NCBI GenBank assembly: GCA_029255685.2 | Contig: CM055313.2 | Coordinates: forward strand, 48,750,079-48,814,078 | Length of the DNA stretch: 64,000 bases | Direction: 5' to 3' | Source of the DNA: Silene conica | Taxonomy: Eukaryota > Streptophyta > Magnoliopsida > Caryophyllales > Caryophyllaceae | Shown here: positions 44,965 to 56,964 of the stretch, in pieces | Position numbering within the stretch: the first letter of the stretch is position 1 | Layout: every line of letters starts with the position of its first letter | Notes under the pieces: generated by a model | What the model was told of the DNA's origin: nothing | Databases searched by the model: none | The model's input: only the letters and a program-made list of their open reading frames with translations | Made by a program: the position numbers and the translations under genes

Positions 44965-47343
44965 CTGTGTCCAATATCGATACTCGTCGAACACACGTAG
45001 ACACTCCTAAATGTGTCACACTTATAAACGGGGATTCAGATATAAAAAACTAAAAGAGATTGATTCGAAAACGAATTTGAATGAGAAATGAGAATATGTT
45101 ATAGTCAAAATCAAATTTTATTCATTTTTTCAAAATTACAATATCAAATAAATTACAAAAATGAAATCGTACGTTAATTATAAATATCAAAAATATACTC
45201 TCTCATATTCATAATAATCTTCCCAATTTGGGGAAGGCACAAAAAATAAGTAGAGAGAAATTAAATCATGAATTGTATTATTGTGGGGTGAGGTGCTTGG
45301 AGAGAGAGCGGAGTATTGTGGGGTATAAGATGATTAAAATAAGTATATAGTATGAGTATTGTGGGGTAATGTGGTGGGGTTTACCAAAAAAGAAAATAGG
45401 AAAGTTATTGTGTATTGATGGAAAAAGAAAGAGGGAAGATTTTTATGAATAAAAAATAGTATATTTTATTAAATTTACTTGACGTGCCATGTGTCCTAAC
45501 TATTCTGGGATGTCGTGTCACGTATTCGTGTCTATTTTGGTGTTATCTAGCTAAATACCGAAAATTACAACGGATACAAAGTTAGCCCATCTAGTCTGCT
45601 TTCCTTTTTATGAAATTTACTCCTTATTGTTGTTTAGAGTTTAGTGAAAATAATATAATTATTTGACAAAGAGATTACTTTAATTTGAAAGATAATAAAT
45701 TAATGAACTATAAATATAGTTATTAGTTTTCTTATTTAATGATTACACATAATTGTAGTTAGGTTATTATTTACAAAATATGGTTTTCAAAGGGAAAAAT
45801 TGTGAAAAATCTACTTTTTTAATAGATAGAGGATGATAAATAAGTCTCGATTATAATATTAAATCCGTTAATCCAACAAATTACTATATTCTAATGTGAT
45901 ATGGGAAAGTTTTAGACGTCAATGTCGAAGGCAAATATATTTCAAACAATGACGGCCGACATTAAAGAAGACAAAGACGGAAATTGGAAAAGGATTTGCA
46001 ACAGTCATACATTTGGTTGGAAAAATTAATGTGAAATTGATTTATGTTCACAAAGTTTCCTTGGCTTATCGTAATATAAGCACCGTCCTCATAGTTAAAG
46101 GGGATGATTAGACTAACCACTTATCAAATTGGGTGTGTTTACAATTATAATTGCTGTCATTGTCCATCCCCTTTAGATTTTTATTTCAACATTCCTACAC
46201 ATTATGTGGCTCATATTTGCTACCTAGATCTTTAATTAAACTGTCATGTATTCATGGTTTCTGATCATGATGGTTTTCTCTTAAACAATCTTAGATATCG
46301 TACCGCACTAAGTCTCATACGTACTAGTTAATCGATGACTATACGTCCAGACTTTTTTTTAAGGGATGGGGTAGTTTCTAATTATTACAAAACACTAAAT
46401 AATTTATTTATATTTTTTATATTATAATTTAAAAATAGGAAAAAAATAAATTATTTATAATTTTTTTATTAAAATTAAAAAATAAGAAAATAGTTGATTA
46501 AATAATAATTTGTTTATAATTTTTTTATTAGAATTAGAAAACAAGAAAATAATAAATTAATTACAATTTTTATATTAGAATTAGAAAAGGGTTGATTATT
46601 TATAAATTTCATATTAGATTTAGAACAATATTAAAATATTATTTAAGATTTGTATACTTAATATATACGATTATTAACTATTCACTATTTTTATTAAATA
46701 TGAAAATGAGAAATGAGTTAGAAAATAATTGTTTATTTATAGATTTCCTATTAGACTTAGAACATTATTCTTTAATATTTATATACTTTTTATTTAAGGT
46801 TATTAACTTTATTCAACATTTTACTCAGTTTGTCTTCGTCTTAACATTGAAATGAGTTAAAAAAAATCCCACGTGGAGATATAAGACAAATTCGTTAGTT
46901 TTTCTTATGCATTATGTTTTTATCTTTTCCATATTACTTGACCCTTTTTAAATTCAAAATGAATATCCCGTTTTAATGACAAATTTCTGGAACTAATAAA
47001 TGAAAGTATTTAACATTATTTACTTTTGTACTTAACAATGCGAAAGAAATGAGATGATTTCTTTAATTAAGTAAAAACAAAAATATGACAAATGTCAAAT
47101 ATACTATACTTTAGTAGTATAAAACAAATATTAAATACCACACTGATGATTTAGATAGATCAAGTGGAATAATTGTGTGGATGATATTTATTTAAATAAG
47201 TATTGAAAGGTATTTCATCAACAACAAAATATTGTGTAACACCCCCATTTATTTAAGAGCTTTTAACCAGACATTTTCAAATAAATAAGACTGTTACCAT
47301 CTCAGAATATCCGAGGTAGTGAATAACAAAGTAAATCAAACCA
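44965..47343. other. AT-rich intergenic DNA
   Basis: No gene is recognisable. Notable items are four copies of ATTGTGGGGT-type words at 45284-45385, and an extremely AT-rich block (46370-46860) of degenerate 55-60-bp repeats around ATAATTTTTTTATTA and TTAGAATTAGAAAA. Confidence 0.5.
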
Positions 47344-47422
47344 AGAGTTAATGGGCCTTGTGATCGGTGCAGAGTTAATGGGCCTTGTGATCGGTGCAGA
47401 GTTAATGGGTCTTGTGATTCGG
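47344..47422 (+). repeat. 27-bp tandem repeat, three copies
   Basis: The unit beginning AGAGTTAATGGGCCTTGTG is present at 47344, 47371 and 47398, the third copy with minor changes. It lies in a segment that starts TGTAACACCCCC at 47235, perhaps an LTR start, whose other end I could not find. Confidence 0.9.
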
Positions 47423-47559
47423 AGTGGGGATGATTGAATTTCTATTTATAGTAATGTTTGGTTGTTTACTTTTCCTCTACTCAACCTCGTGGTTGACCCT
47501 GTGTATTCGTGTGACACCTGTGATGATCCGTGATCACTACAAAAAAAACGCGGTGTTCT

Positions 47560-47965
47560 GACCGAAAAAATCCGTCAGAAAAGAGGAAATCCGTCAGGAA
47601 AATCGCGTTTCGGACGGATAATCCGTCAAAAAATTCCGTCCCAAAAATTCGTCACGAAAATCAAGTTTGTGACGGATTTTCCGTCAGAAAAATAATTGTG
47701 ACGGACTTCTGACGGTCTACCCGTAGAAGAAAAAATTCTACGGTCAAATTTTTTTTGACTTATAGTGACGGATAATCCGTCAGTACTTGGCCATTTGTGA
47801 CGGATAATCCGTCAGGAATTTTGTCAAAAAAGTCAATATTTGACTCAATTTCTGACGGATTATCCGTCGGAAATTTGGTCAACTGTTGACTTTTGTGACG
47901 GATTATCCGTCAGGAATTTAGTCAAATTTTGACTTTTTTTGACGGGTTATCCGTCAGAATTTAAA
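47560..47965. repeat. CACTA-3 subterminal palindromes, left end
   Basis: There are about seven copies of TGACGGATWATCCGTCA and variants, a 17-bp self-complementary motif. Subterminal motifs are where the TNPA-type protein binds in En/Spm. Confidence 0.85.
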
Positions 47966-48256
47966 GCAGTATAGGCAGGAAACAGCTGCTTGCTGTCCAG
48001 CCCAATGCGATAGCATTGTTCATATTTACAACCTCAAAATCACTAAATCCTGCAAAACATTCATCATCCGCCAAACGGAGATTTATATTTCCAAGTCGAC
48101 CGCTAAGCGGGAACCAACACAATTAACCAACAACAAAGAAAAAACATGGGTAAGAAATTGAATTACATAAAATAGTCTTCATAATTCATACACTAACATA
48201 AAATATGTTATAAAGTTAATAAGTCATAATCTCAGTTTGCATTTGACTAAACTATG

Positions 48257-49757
48257 CTAAGTGGTTGGAGGATCAACTGACATGTTATTGCATCCAAAGC
48301 CATGAGGGTCGTCCGAGAAGTCATGACGTTGGTGATGATTTGGCATACTTGAGCATGACTGAGTGGAAAAGAAAGCCTGCATATCACTCCAAGCTTTTTT
48401 CATTTCCGCCATTTCCTCTTGAATTTGTTTTTGAGTTGCTTCAGTGCTTTCAATTTTTTCTTTGAGACGCATATTCTCAGTTTGCATTTGACTAAACATG
48501 CTTGGTCGATAAGAACAAGATCGACGATCTCCTCTTTTGTCCCTAGGATTCTCATACCATACCTCTTCACCCAATGGACCGATCCCAAAAAAAACCTCCT
48601 TTTTTGTCAAATCCTCCAACAGCTTCGTGGTAGGTCTGAATCTCATCCCGAGGCTCTCCGGTTGGCGTTGGTTGACCCAAAAGTTCATTGTAAGCAGCCT
48701 GAAAAAAAGAGAAATTATTAAATAAAAAATAAATAAAATATATTGTAAAATTATCATTTTAATATGAAAAATATACAATAAGTTGCTCGATTAGAAATAC
48801 TTACGTCTGTCCGAGCAGCTGTAGGTTTAATCCACTCCCCCTTCTTGTTTTTCTTCGTCTTCTCAAACACCTTGTACGGTGTAGCCGACTCGCCCTTTAA
48901 AAAGCAAAGAAAACTTATATGTTAATTATATCCGACAATAAAATATTAATTAAACAAATTTAATATTTTAAAAATTTATGAAATACTTGCCATTTCTTTG
49001 AAAATATCAGAGCAACTCTTGCGGCCTAGAGTGTGGGTGCCCAACGCTTTCCCGTCCTTAGCACCAGACCTTCTATTTGCCTTGTTTATGTCTGATTTTT
49101 TTTTAAATTCAGGATTGTTCTCGTACCTTGCGTCCAACTTCTCCTTCCAACTATCGGGCACCCAATCCGACTTCTTCTTTCCGTATTTGACACCATTCAC
49201 CATGTGAGTAATCAATCTCGTGACCCTCCTCTTCCACTCAGGAAAAGGGTCATACTGAGAATCAATGGACCTCACATGAGTCTGCCATAAAATAAAATGT
49301 TATTAGAAATAGAAAATATTAGTTTAATTTTAAAAACTAATGTGGCTTGTTTATTTTTACATTACCTTAAAGTAGATCCACATCTTTTCTCGTTGCGCAT
49401 AACTCGCTTCAGTCCAGTTGGTGAAGTACTCATCGGTAAGATTTTGAGTGAACGAGGCAACCACGTATCTCTTTACAATCTTGTCATTCCACCTGATTAA
49501 AAACAAACACATATATATAAATATGAATATTATAAATTTGAAGGATATATTTTTCATTAATTGAGGATAAAAAAAAATACTTACCAACAACCGTTAACTA
49601 CCGAAGGATCAGAAGTGAGTATAATCGGTGGATTTCGGTGGGGCACATTGTCACCGGTCAAATGAAGGTCATCATCATTCTCCTCCAATTCTTCGTTCTC
49701 ATTTTGAGAATGCCTACCTGATCCACTCCCCAATATCTTTCGTATAAATCTCGACAT
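48257..49757 (-). pseudogene. Transposase_24 / TNP1-type CACTA gene, frameshifted
   Basis: Five exons are inferred: 49757-49585, 49492-49366, 49281-48991, 48894-48805 and 48698-48257. All junctions are GT-AG except exon 3, which has a GC donor (ATG|GCAAGT). The core reads YAQREKMWIYFK, PEWKRRVTRLITHMVNG and AKDGKALGTHTLGRKS, matching plant Ptta/En/Spm Transposase_24 proteins. These probably bind the subterminal repeats, as TNPA does. The last exon changes frame at an A8/T8 run (48589-48596), after which a coiled-coil-like stretch (QTENMRLKEKIE) leads to the stop. One indel is the only lesion I see. Confidence 0.7.
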
Positions 49758-49943
49758 TTACCTGCTTCAAATAAAGCTAACAATACAAATAAACACTAGC
49801 AATAATAAATGTTAAACCCATGAAAAATAAAACAAAGTTTTCATACATTTCTTATGAATGTATAACCAAAGGATAAATAAAACATGTCTTACAAATGTAT
49901 GCTCAAAAGATAAATAAACAATTACAAGTACTCCCTATCACCC

Positions 49944-52900
49944 CTAACTATCACTATCACTAGAAATTAAAAAAGTTTCATCATCCGAAAATAGAATTCC
50001 GACTTCTTCTTCTTCCTCCTCATTTATCTCAATTGTGGTGTTTTGAACTAAATCTCTATCCTCTTCTTCCGCGACATTCCCGTCATATTCATCTTCACCT
50101 ATTTCACCTATTTCATCTGCAACCACTTGATACTCATCTTCAGTATCTGTCTCTTCTACCAAAATTGATGAAATTGAATGATCATTGAGAACCACATCTT
50201 CTTGGAATTCAATTTCGTCAATAGGAGCATCAACATGTGATCGTGCCTTGATTTTAAAAACCGCAGACCATTGATCACCTTTCTTAGTGGTTGGATAGCT
50301 AGCATAACAAACTTGATCGACTTGAAAAGCTACCACAAATGGGTTATGTCCTTTGAGTTTTCTTTTCTCATTCACATCTACAAGTCCATATATCTTATGG
50401 ATACTAAGTCCTTGTGGGGAGTTATCAAACCAATCACATTTAAACAATATCACTTTATAAACCTTGTGCTCGGTATAATAGGCAAGTTCAACTACTTCAT
50501 TTAGAGTTCCATAATAATCCAACCCATCTGTAGAATTCACACAAACCCCATTGCTTATGGTAGCTTTGGAAACATCAACTCCCTCCTTAAAAGCTCGAAA
50601 TTTATAACCGTTGATAGAATATCGTCTCCATGTCTTCACCATGGTACAAGGACCTAATGATAGACCTAATACTAAAGGATCCTTCCATCTATTAGCCTAC
50701 CAATAAAACAATATATATGTTAATTAAGATGTTTAATTATAGATTCTTTCGAATTGGTTGCTTATTTTAAAAGAAAATGTATTACTTACTTCATTTCGTA
50801 ACCATTTCGGAAAACGTTTCTCATGTCGTTTCGTCCAAACATCTTCAGAAGAAGTAACATCAGGAAATGATAATTTGATATATTCCTCAAACTCCCTATA
50901 TGTACAACATATATAATAATTAACTATTAACTAAAATTATACCTTAATGTAATTATTAAAATAATGTATGTAGAAGTGACAAAATAATGATTAACTTACT
51001 TTTCATAGGACTCCAAAAAGTTTCCACAGTTCCTTAGCACATAAAAATGAGCGTCTTCATACTCTTTCTCGTTCAAGTACCTCTCTTTACATTTCCCGGT
51101 TGTAGTTCCCATGTCATCATTGAATAACTCAGGTAATTTTGAAGTGAGCTGGTCATCGAAATTCACACCAATGTATGTCTAAGTCTTTCGCTTTTGTATC
51201 AATGTGATTTTCGAAATACATCGAACAAAAATTCGAAATTTCCTCTAATAAATAAGCGTTGCATATGGAACCCTCCACCCGAGCTTTATTGCCAATCTTT
51301 TTTTTTTATATGATTAAGAAATCTCTCAAATGGATACATCCATCGATATTGAACTGGTCCTCCAACCTTCGCCTCATAAGGCAAATGCACAGGTAGATGC
51401 TCCATGGAATTGAAGAAAGACGGAGGAAATATCTTCTCTAACTTGCATATTATCTCTGCAATGTTTGATTCTAGACGTTCCATAGAATCAACCTTAATCG
51501 TAGAGGTACACAAGTCTCTAAAAAATTGACTTAACTCAGTTATTGCATTCCAAGGACCCGTCGGGAGCAAATGTTTTAAGGCAACAGGAAGTAACCGTTG
51601 CATAAAGACATGGCAATCATGACTTTTCATGGAATGCAACACCATACTTTTATGATCAACACACCGACTCAAATCCGAAGCATAACCATCCGGGAATTTC
51701 AATTTGGCAACCCACTCACATACAGCTTTTTTCTCCGCGGCGTTTAAAACAAACCTAGATGATGGGGGCCGTACAAAGCAATGCTCTTTAAAGTCAGCTT
51801 TACCATTAACTCCGAACTTAGTTTTATTTGGTTCATTCATCACCGTACTGATAAGATGTTCAAAAATGTTTTTCTCAATGTGCATAACATCTAAGTTGTG
51901 TCGAATCAACAAAGTTTTCCAATAAGGAAGTTGCCAAAATATGCTTTGTTTCCACCATCCTTCATTCTTGTCTTTTAATTTTTTCAATTCTTGATCAGAA
52001 GCATCAACAATTCTTGGCATATCCTTTACCGCATCCCACACTTCTTCACCAGTTAATTTCGATGCGGCAATGCGATCTTCAGTTTTTCTAATCTTCAGAA
52101 AATGCTTGCAGTTGTTGCGAAAAGGATGATCAGGTCTCAAAAACACACGGTGACAATCGAACCAACTAACTTTCTTGCTATGTTTAAGCCAAAAGGAGTT
52201 ATGATCTTTGTCTTGACAATAAGGACAAGCATGGTATCCAGACGTGGACCAACCGGAAAGCATGCCATATGCCGGAAAATCATTGATAGTCCAAATTAAT
52301 GCAGCTTTCAGTTGAAAATTTTGTTTCTTATAAACATCGTAAGTGTGCACACCCGTTTCCCAAAGTTCTTTCAACTCTTTGATCAACGGTTGAAGGTACA
52401 CATCTAGATTTGTCTTGGGGTTCTTAGGACCTGGAACAATCAATGATAGAAACATAAATTGTCTCTTCATGCATAACCAGGGAGGTAAATTATACGGAGT
52501 GACAATCACAGGCCAACATGAATATTTTTTCCCAAATTGGCCGCCATGTGGGGAAAATCCATCCGTACACAAACCCAACTGAACGTTACGAGGCTCACTT
52601 GCAAATTCTGGATGCTCTCGATCAAAATGTTTCCACGCTTCTCCATCACTTGGATGTGCCATTGTCCCTCTTTCTCTTAATCGTGAATTTCTATGGTGCC
52701 AACTCATCTCACCTGCTATGCTCTTGGTTGCATATAATCGTTGTAACCTTGGTGCAAGCGGGAAATAAATTAAGGGGTTATTCGGAATTCGCCTCCCATT
52801 ACTTGAATTATTGTTACCTTTGTACCGAAATGCATTACACTTTGTACATTGCTCGAGATTGACATTTTCCTCCCAAAAAAGCATACATCCAGTAGGACAT

Positions 52901-53574
52901 GCATCGATCTTCTCATGTGGTAGTTGTAGTCCCTTAAGAACACTCTTAACCTCATTGAAATTGCGTAACATGTCATTTTTTGTTGGAATCATGTCACCAA
53001 CAAACGACATAAACCCATTCGTGCATCGAAGGGATAAGTTGTTCTCACATTTGAGTGCTATCAACCTAGCAGCGGCTTGCAATAAACTTATTTTGCTTCC
53101 CTCATACACTGGTTGTTCGGCTTTTTCTAACAATTTATAGAGGGAAGAAACTTGAGGATTTGGGGTTTCATGACGCACTTCCTCATCACTAAGGTCATCA
53201 GGATTGAGTCGATCCTCCATTATTTGTTCAATATTATCACGTAATGCATTTTCCACGAGCTCCCGATAAGGATTATCACTAACTACAGTACTACTGCTAC
53301 TTTCTCCGGTTGGCATTTCATCACCATGATACGTCCAAACATAATAACATGGGGCAAAACCATTCGACCAAAGATGCAGTTGAACATCCTTAATCCTTTT
53401 AAAAGCTCTGTTATTACATTTCTTACAGGGACACCTCATTTCACCTAAATTCTTATACACACTACTTTGTGCAGCGAATTCAAGAAACTCTTTTACCCCA
53501 TTTGCAAATTCAAGCTTAGGTTTCTTTTTCTCATCTAATCTTTCATACATCCACTGTCGTTCTAATCTTTTCAT
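49944..53574 (-). pseudogene. CACTA TNP2-type transposase, nearly complete
   Basis: The first exon starts at ATG 53574 with a transposase-associated domain (RQWMYERLDE, CPCKKCNN). The Tnp2 domain follows (ACPTGCMLFW, GLCTDGFSPHG, WTINDFPAYGMLSGWS, NLDVMHIEKNI). Next comes DUF4218 (LPVHLPYEAKVGGPVQYRWM), which breaks in a T10 run at 51298-51307 and again near 51180. Coding resumes to 51000, then an exon at 50895-50790, then 50696-49944 with DUF4216 (DYYGTLNEVVEL, VILFKCDWFD) and an acidic tail. All later introns are GT-AG. TNP2 is the catalytic protein that cuts CACTA ends. Apart from the two indels the protein looks full length. Confidence 0.85.
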
Positions 53575-53579
53575 CTTAT

Positions 53580-54739
53580 TATGTATCTACATTCAAATAA
53601 TCAATCAATTGACAATTATTATTTAACTATCACATATAATACACAAAAAAACAATATCATCAATGAATATATAATTATTGTCAAAAATCAAATAGTCTTT
53701 GAATTAGGTCCTTATCACTCCAACCTAAACCCATCTATGTACATTTCAAGTCATTAGCAAACACGCACTTGTTATTTATTAATGGGGAGAAAATTCGGCA
53801 GCAATTCCCCTTTATTCTCCAAATACAAAATATGGATTATATTATTAGTCCATATATGTATTCAGAGAATATTAAAGGAATCGTCACCGAATTTGTACCC
53901 TCATTAAAAAAATAACAAGTATCTGTTTGCTACCTAAATTACTTGAAATGTACAAAGACAGTCCCAAAATGGGGACTATTCAAAAATTACTCCTAATAAG
54001 TAATTTTTGAACGGGTACTAGGTCAATATTTAACAATTCAGAATTATCAATAACTAACAATTAACAACAATTAACAATTATCTACAATTAACAACTAAAA
54101 ATTATCGTTGATCAACAACAACAACAATTAACAAATAATAATTCAAAATTAACAACTAATAACTATCACCAACAATAACAACAATTAAGAAGTAACAACA
54201 CTAAGAACAACAAATTATTAGCAACTATCCTAAGTCAATTTTTCTATCTAACAGGCTACTATCCTAGGTCACTTTTTTCTATCTAATTGGCATTATCCTA
54301 AATCAAAATTTCTAACTAATTATCTATTAACCTAAATAAGTTACACTAATTACTTTCTAAACTAACTCATTCTTAAATAAATAATTAAGTAATAAACATA
54401 AACAATTACCTAATTAATTTTGCAAAGCAGTGTTGGCGCGGGGTTGTCACGGTGGTGGAGGTTGTCACGGTGGTGGTGGTTGTCACACTACAATGTACAA
54501 ACAAATCAATTATGAATTGAAATAAATAGAAAAGAAAACTGTAAATTAATGAAAAAAACATAAAAACATTACCTATTAGCAAGATGGAGTTAGTAGTGTG
54601 TTGGTGGTTGTCACGGTGGTAGGATTGGTGGGGGTAGAAATCGGATTTTGGGAGGGTTGGTGGTTGTCGAAGGGTTTTGGGGTTAAAAAAAAAAGAAAGA
54701 AGATGAACGCGTGAGGGGCTCCTGTATCTTTTTTTGTTA
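53580..54739. other. CACTA-3 5' non-coding region (transposase upstream)
   Basis: This AT-rich upstream region has AACAATTAAC-type low-complexity repeats (54030-54230) and GTCACGGTGGTGG minisatellite copies (54445-54485 and 54605-54625). It should contain the transposase promoter; no clear TATA box was chosen. Confidence 0.4.
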
Positions 54740-55225
54740 AAAAAAATCCTGACGGATAATCCGTCAGGAATACAAAAAATACAATTTGTGACGGATAAGG
54801 CGTCAGGACAGTTATTTATTTTGGGTAAAAAAGGGAAAAGTATTGAATGCAGGCGTGGTTGGAACTGTTGAAAATAGGAAAAGCAAAAATAAAAAGGTAC
54901 TGACGGATAAAGCGTCACTAAAAGATTAGGTGGCATTTCTGACGGATAATCCGTCAGAAATTAGTTTTACTTTTTCAGTTGTGTCAGCCTTTTGTCAGTA
55001 ATTTTCCTGACGGGGAATCCGTCATTAACAATTACTGACGCACTATCCGTCAGAAAATGCAACCAAAATTTCGCGCCTACCCATTTTGTTTTCGCGGTAT
55101 GCTATTTTAACGGATTTGTGACGTTTTATCCGTCAAAACAAATTTCTGACGGATATTCCGTCAGAAATTTGTCAGTACACCGAGTCATCTGACGGACTGT
55201 ATAATCCGTCAGTATTTCGGTCAGT
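54740..55225. repeat. CACTA-3 subterminal palindromes, right end
   Basis: About nine copies of the TGACGGATWATCCGTCA family are present, more diverged than at the left end (for example with GGCGTCAG or AGCGTCAC arms). Confidence 0.8.
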
Positions 55226-55250
55226 ACACCGTGTTTTTTTTGTAGTGGAT

Positions 55251-55946
55251 GAGGAGCAGTTTTGACAGGAAAGATGGTGTTGTGGGAACATGGGATGGCG
55301 TGAGCACTCGGATGGACCGACTTAGATGTAGATCACATACTTAGCAGTTATCAGTTGCACTTTAATTTCCGCTGTGTAGCATTTGTAACATCGAAGTTTA
55401 AATTTTATCACTTTTTATATAAAGTACTTTGGTTTGATTTACTTTGTAATCCGAGGTAGTGAATAACTTTTTATATAAAGCACTTTAATTTACTTTTTAT
55501 ATATTTCAGAAAAAAATTTGGAGAAAAAAAATTGAAAAAAAGAATCTGAAAAAAGTATTTCCGGGAAAAAATTTCGTGATATTGTTTAATATAGTGTGTG
55601 ATACTGTTTAACAAAAGGAGTTTTTTCTCGAATTTTTTTTAAAATTTTTTTATTCATTACAATATCACAAGTTACTCAATACAATATCACCGGTTCTTCA
55701 AAATAATATCACCAAAAAATATCTGAAAAAAAATCGAGAAAAAAAATCGAAAAAAAAGTTCAGGAAAAAATTTCGTGATATTGTTTTATATAGTGCGTGA
55801 TATTGTTTCCTTTGATATTGTATTGAAAAGGTTGTGATATTGTAGACTTTCTAGTTTAAAAAAAACGTGATATTTTTTAATACAACTAGTAATACTTTAG
55901 GTGGACTCATGGACTCACAAATTTAGGTGGACTCACCGGATCCTGC

Positions 55947-55950
<4 letters not shown>
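55251..55950. other. Low-complexity flank with GTGATATTGTTT/CAATATCAC words
   Basis: No gene is seen. Poly-A/poly-T blocks alternate with repeated GTGATATTGTTT words and their inverses (55570-55890), followed by two GGTGGACTCA words. The words ATCCGAGGTAGTGAATAAC near 55449 also occur at 47308, on the other side of CACTA-3, consistent with one interrupted older repeat. Confidence 0.5.

Positions 55951-56040
<90 letters not shown>
55951..56040. repeat. (AT)45 microsatellite
   Basis: An uninterrupted AT dinucleotide run of 90 bp. Confidence 0.95.
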
Positions 56041-56042
<2 letters not shown>

Positions 56043-56462
56043 TTGTCTAGTAATGGGTAATGTAGTAAGCAACAATTAGTAAGTGTTTTGTTATTGTCTT
56101 AAGTTAATTAAATTCTTACTTTTGTTCTAGGATTGTTCTTACAAGGTTCTTATGATATATAAACTTATTTTAGATGTCTAAGTTGACTAGGTGGAGTTTA
56201 TTAGGGTGATTAAAGTTTGTCTTGAATTATTGATTCTTAAGTAATTAATTTGTAGAACTTATGACATTCTGTAATTAGCATATGGTACCTCAAGGGCTTG
56301 TTAGCAATGAGTCATAGGAGTCTCTTAATTAAATAAAAATGGTTGTCTTATGAACATATGAATTGTGATGGGTCATATGTAACTTATGCATTTATGTGAG
56401 TTGGATGTATATTGTTTGATGCGTATTGAGTTATGCCTTAAGTTGGCCTCTGAGCTTGATAC
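56041..56462. other. Unannotated flank of copia-4
   Basis: No recognisable gene or element is seen. GATAC at 56458-56462 would be the target duplication of copia-4; its partner lies beyond the window. Confidence 0.4.
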
Positions 56463-56964
56463 TGTTGGGGCTGGTGTTCTTGATAGTTAGTACAATGACT
56501 TAGTAAATCTCTTAAAGGATCACAAGGGAATACTTCAGTATTATTATCAGTTGATCCACGTTTATCGATAACGGTTGGCTTGCTAGATAAGTTTGACGTT
56601 ATTGTCATACGGATGGCGGTGATCAACTGGTCCCTATAAGTCACACCTATAGGACACGTTTGAGAGATGTGAAGGTATGAAAATACAGTCACATTTATGC
56701 CGAATACGACTAAACAGTTAGTCAGAGGTATTGACTGTAAAATTAGTCAATGAGATGTTGAGATAATTATTTAATACGGATTAAATAATTTTAGCTAATA
56801 GGAATTACATGATTAATTCGTAAATTAAATATAAACGGTTATATTTAATTAAATGTATAAAATGGGAGCTTTGACGGATTAAATGTTTAATTCGTATATT
56901 AATATAAGCAGTTATATTTAATTAAGCTAATTATATAAGCAATATCGTCATTTTTATGAGACCA

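Larger units (their letters stand above)
47535..55247 (-). mobile_element. CACTA-3, 7.7-kb CACTA with two transposon genes
   Basis: Termini CACTACAAAAAAAACGCGGTG and its near-perfect inverse are flanked by GAT at 47532-47534 and 55248-55250. Both genes read on the minus strand, so the promoter end is at the right. Both coding regions carry homopolymer frameshifts. Confidence 0.95.

Noticed and set aside
47235-47534. LTR start TGTAACACCCCC left of CACTA-3
   Set aside because: No partner end or 5-bp duplication was found on the right side of CACTA-3, so it is not listed as an element.
54406-54936. Minus-strand open frame of 176 codons
   Set aside because: It is built from subterminal repeats and a GGT-rich minisatellite, has no family motif and lies in the CACTA-3 terminal region.
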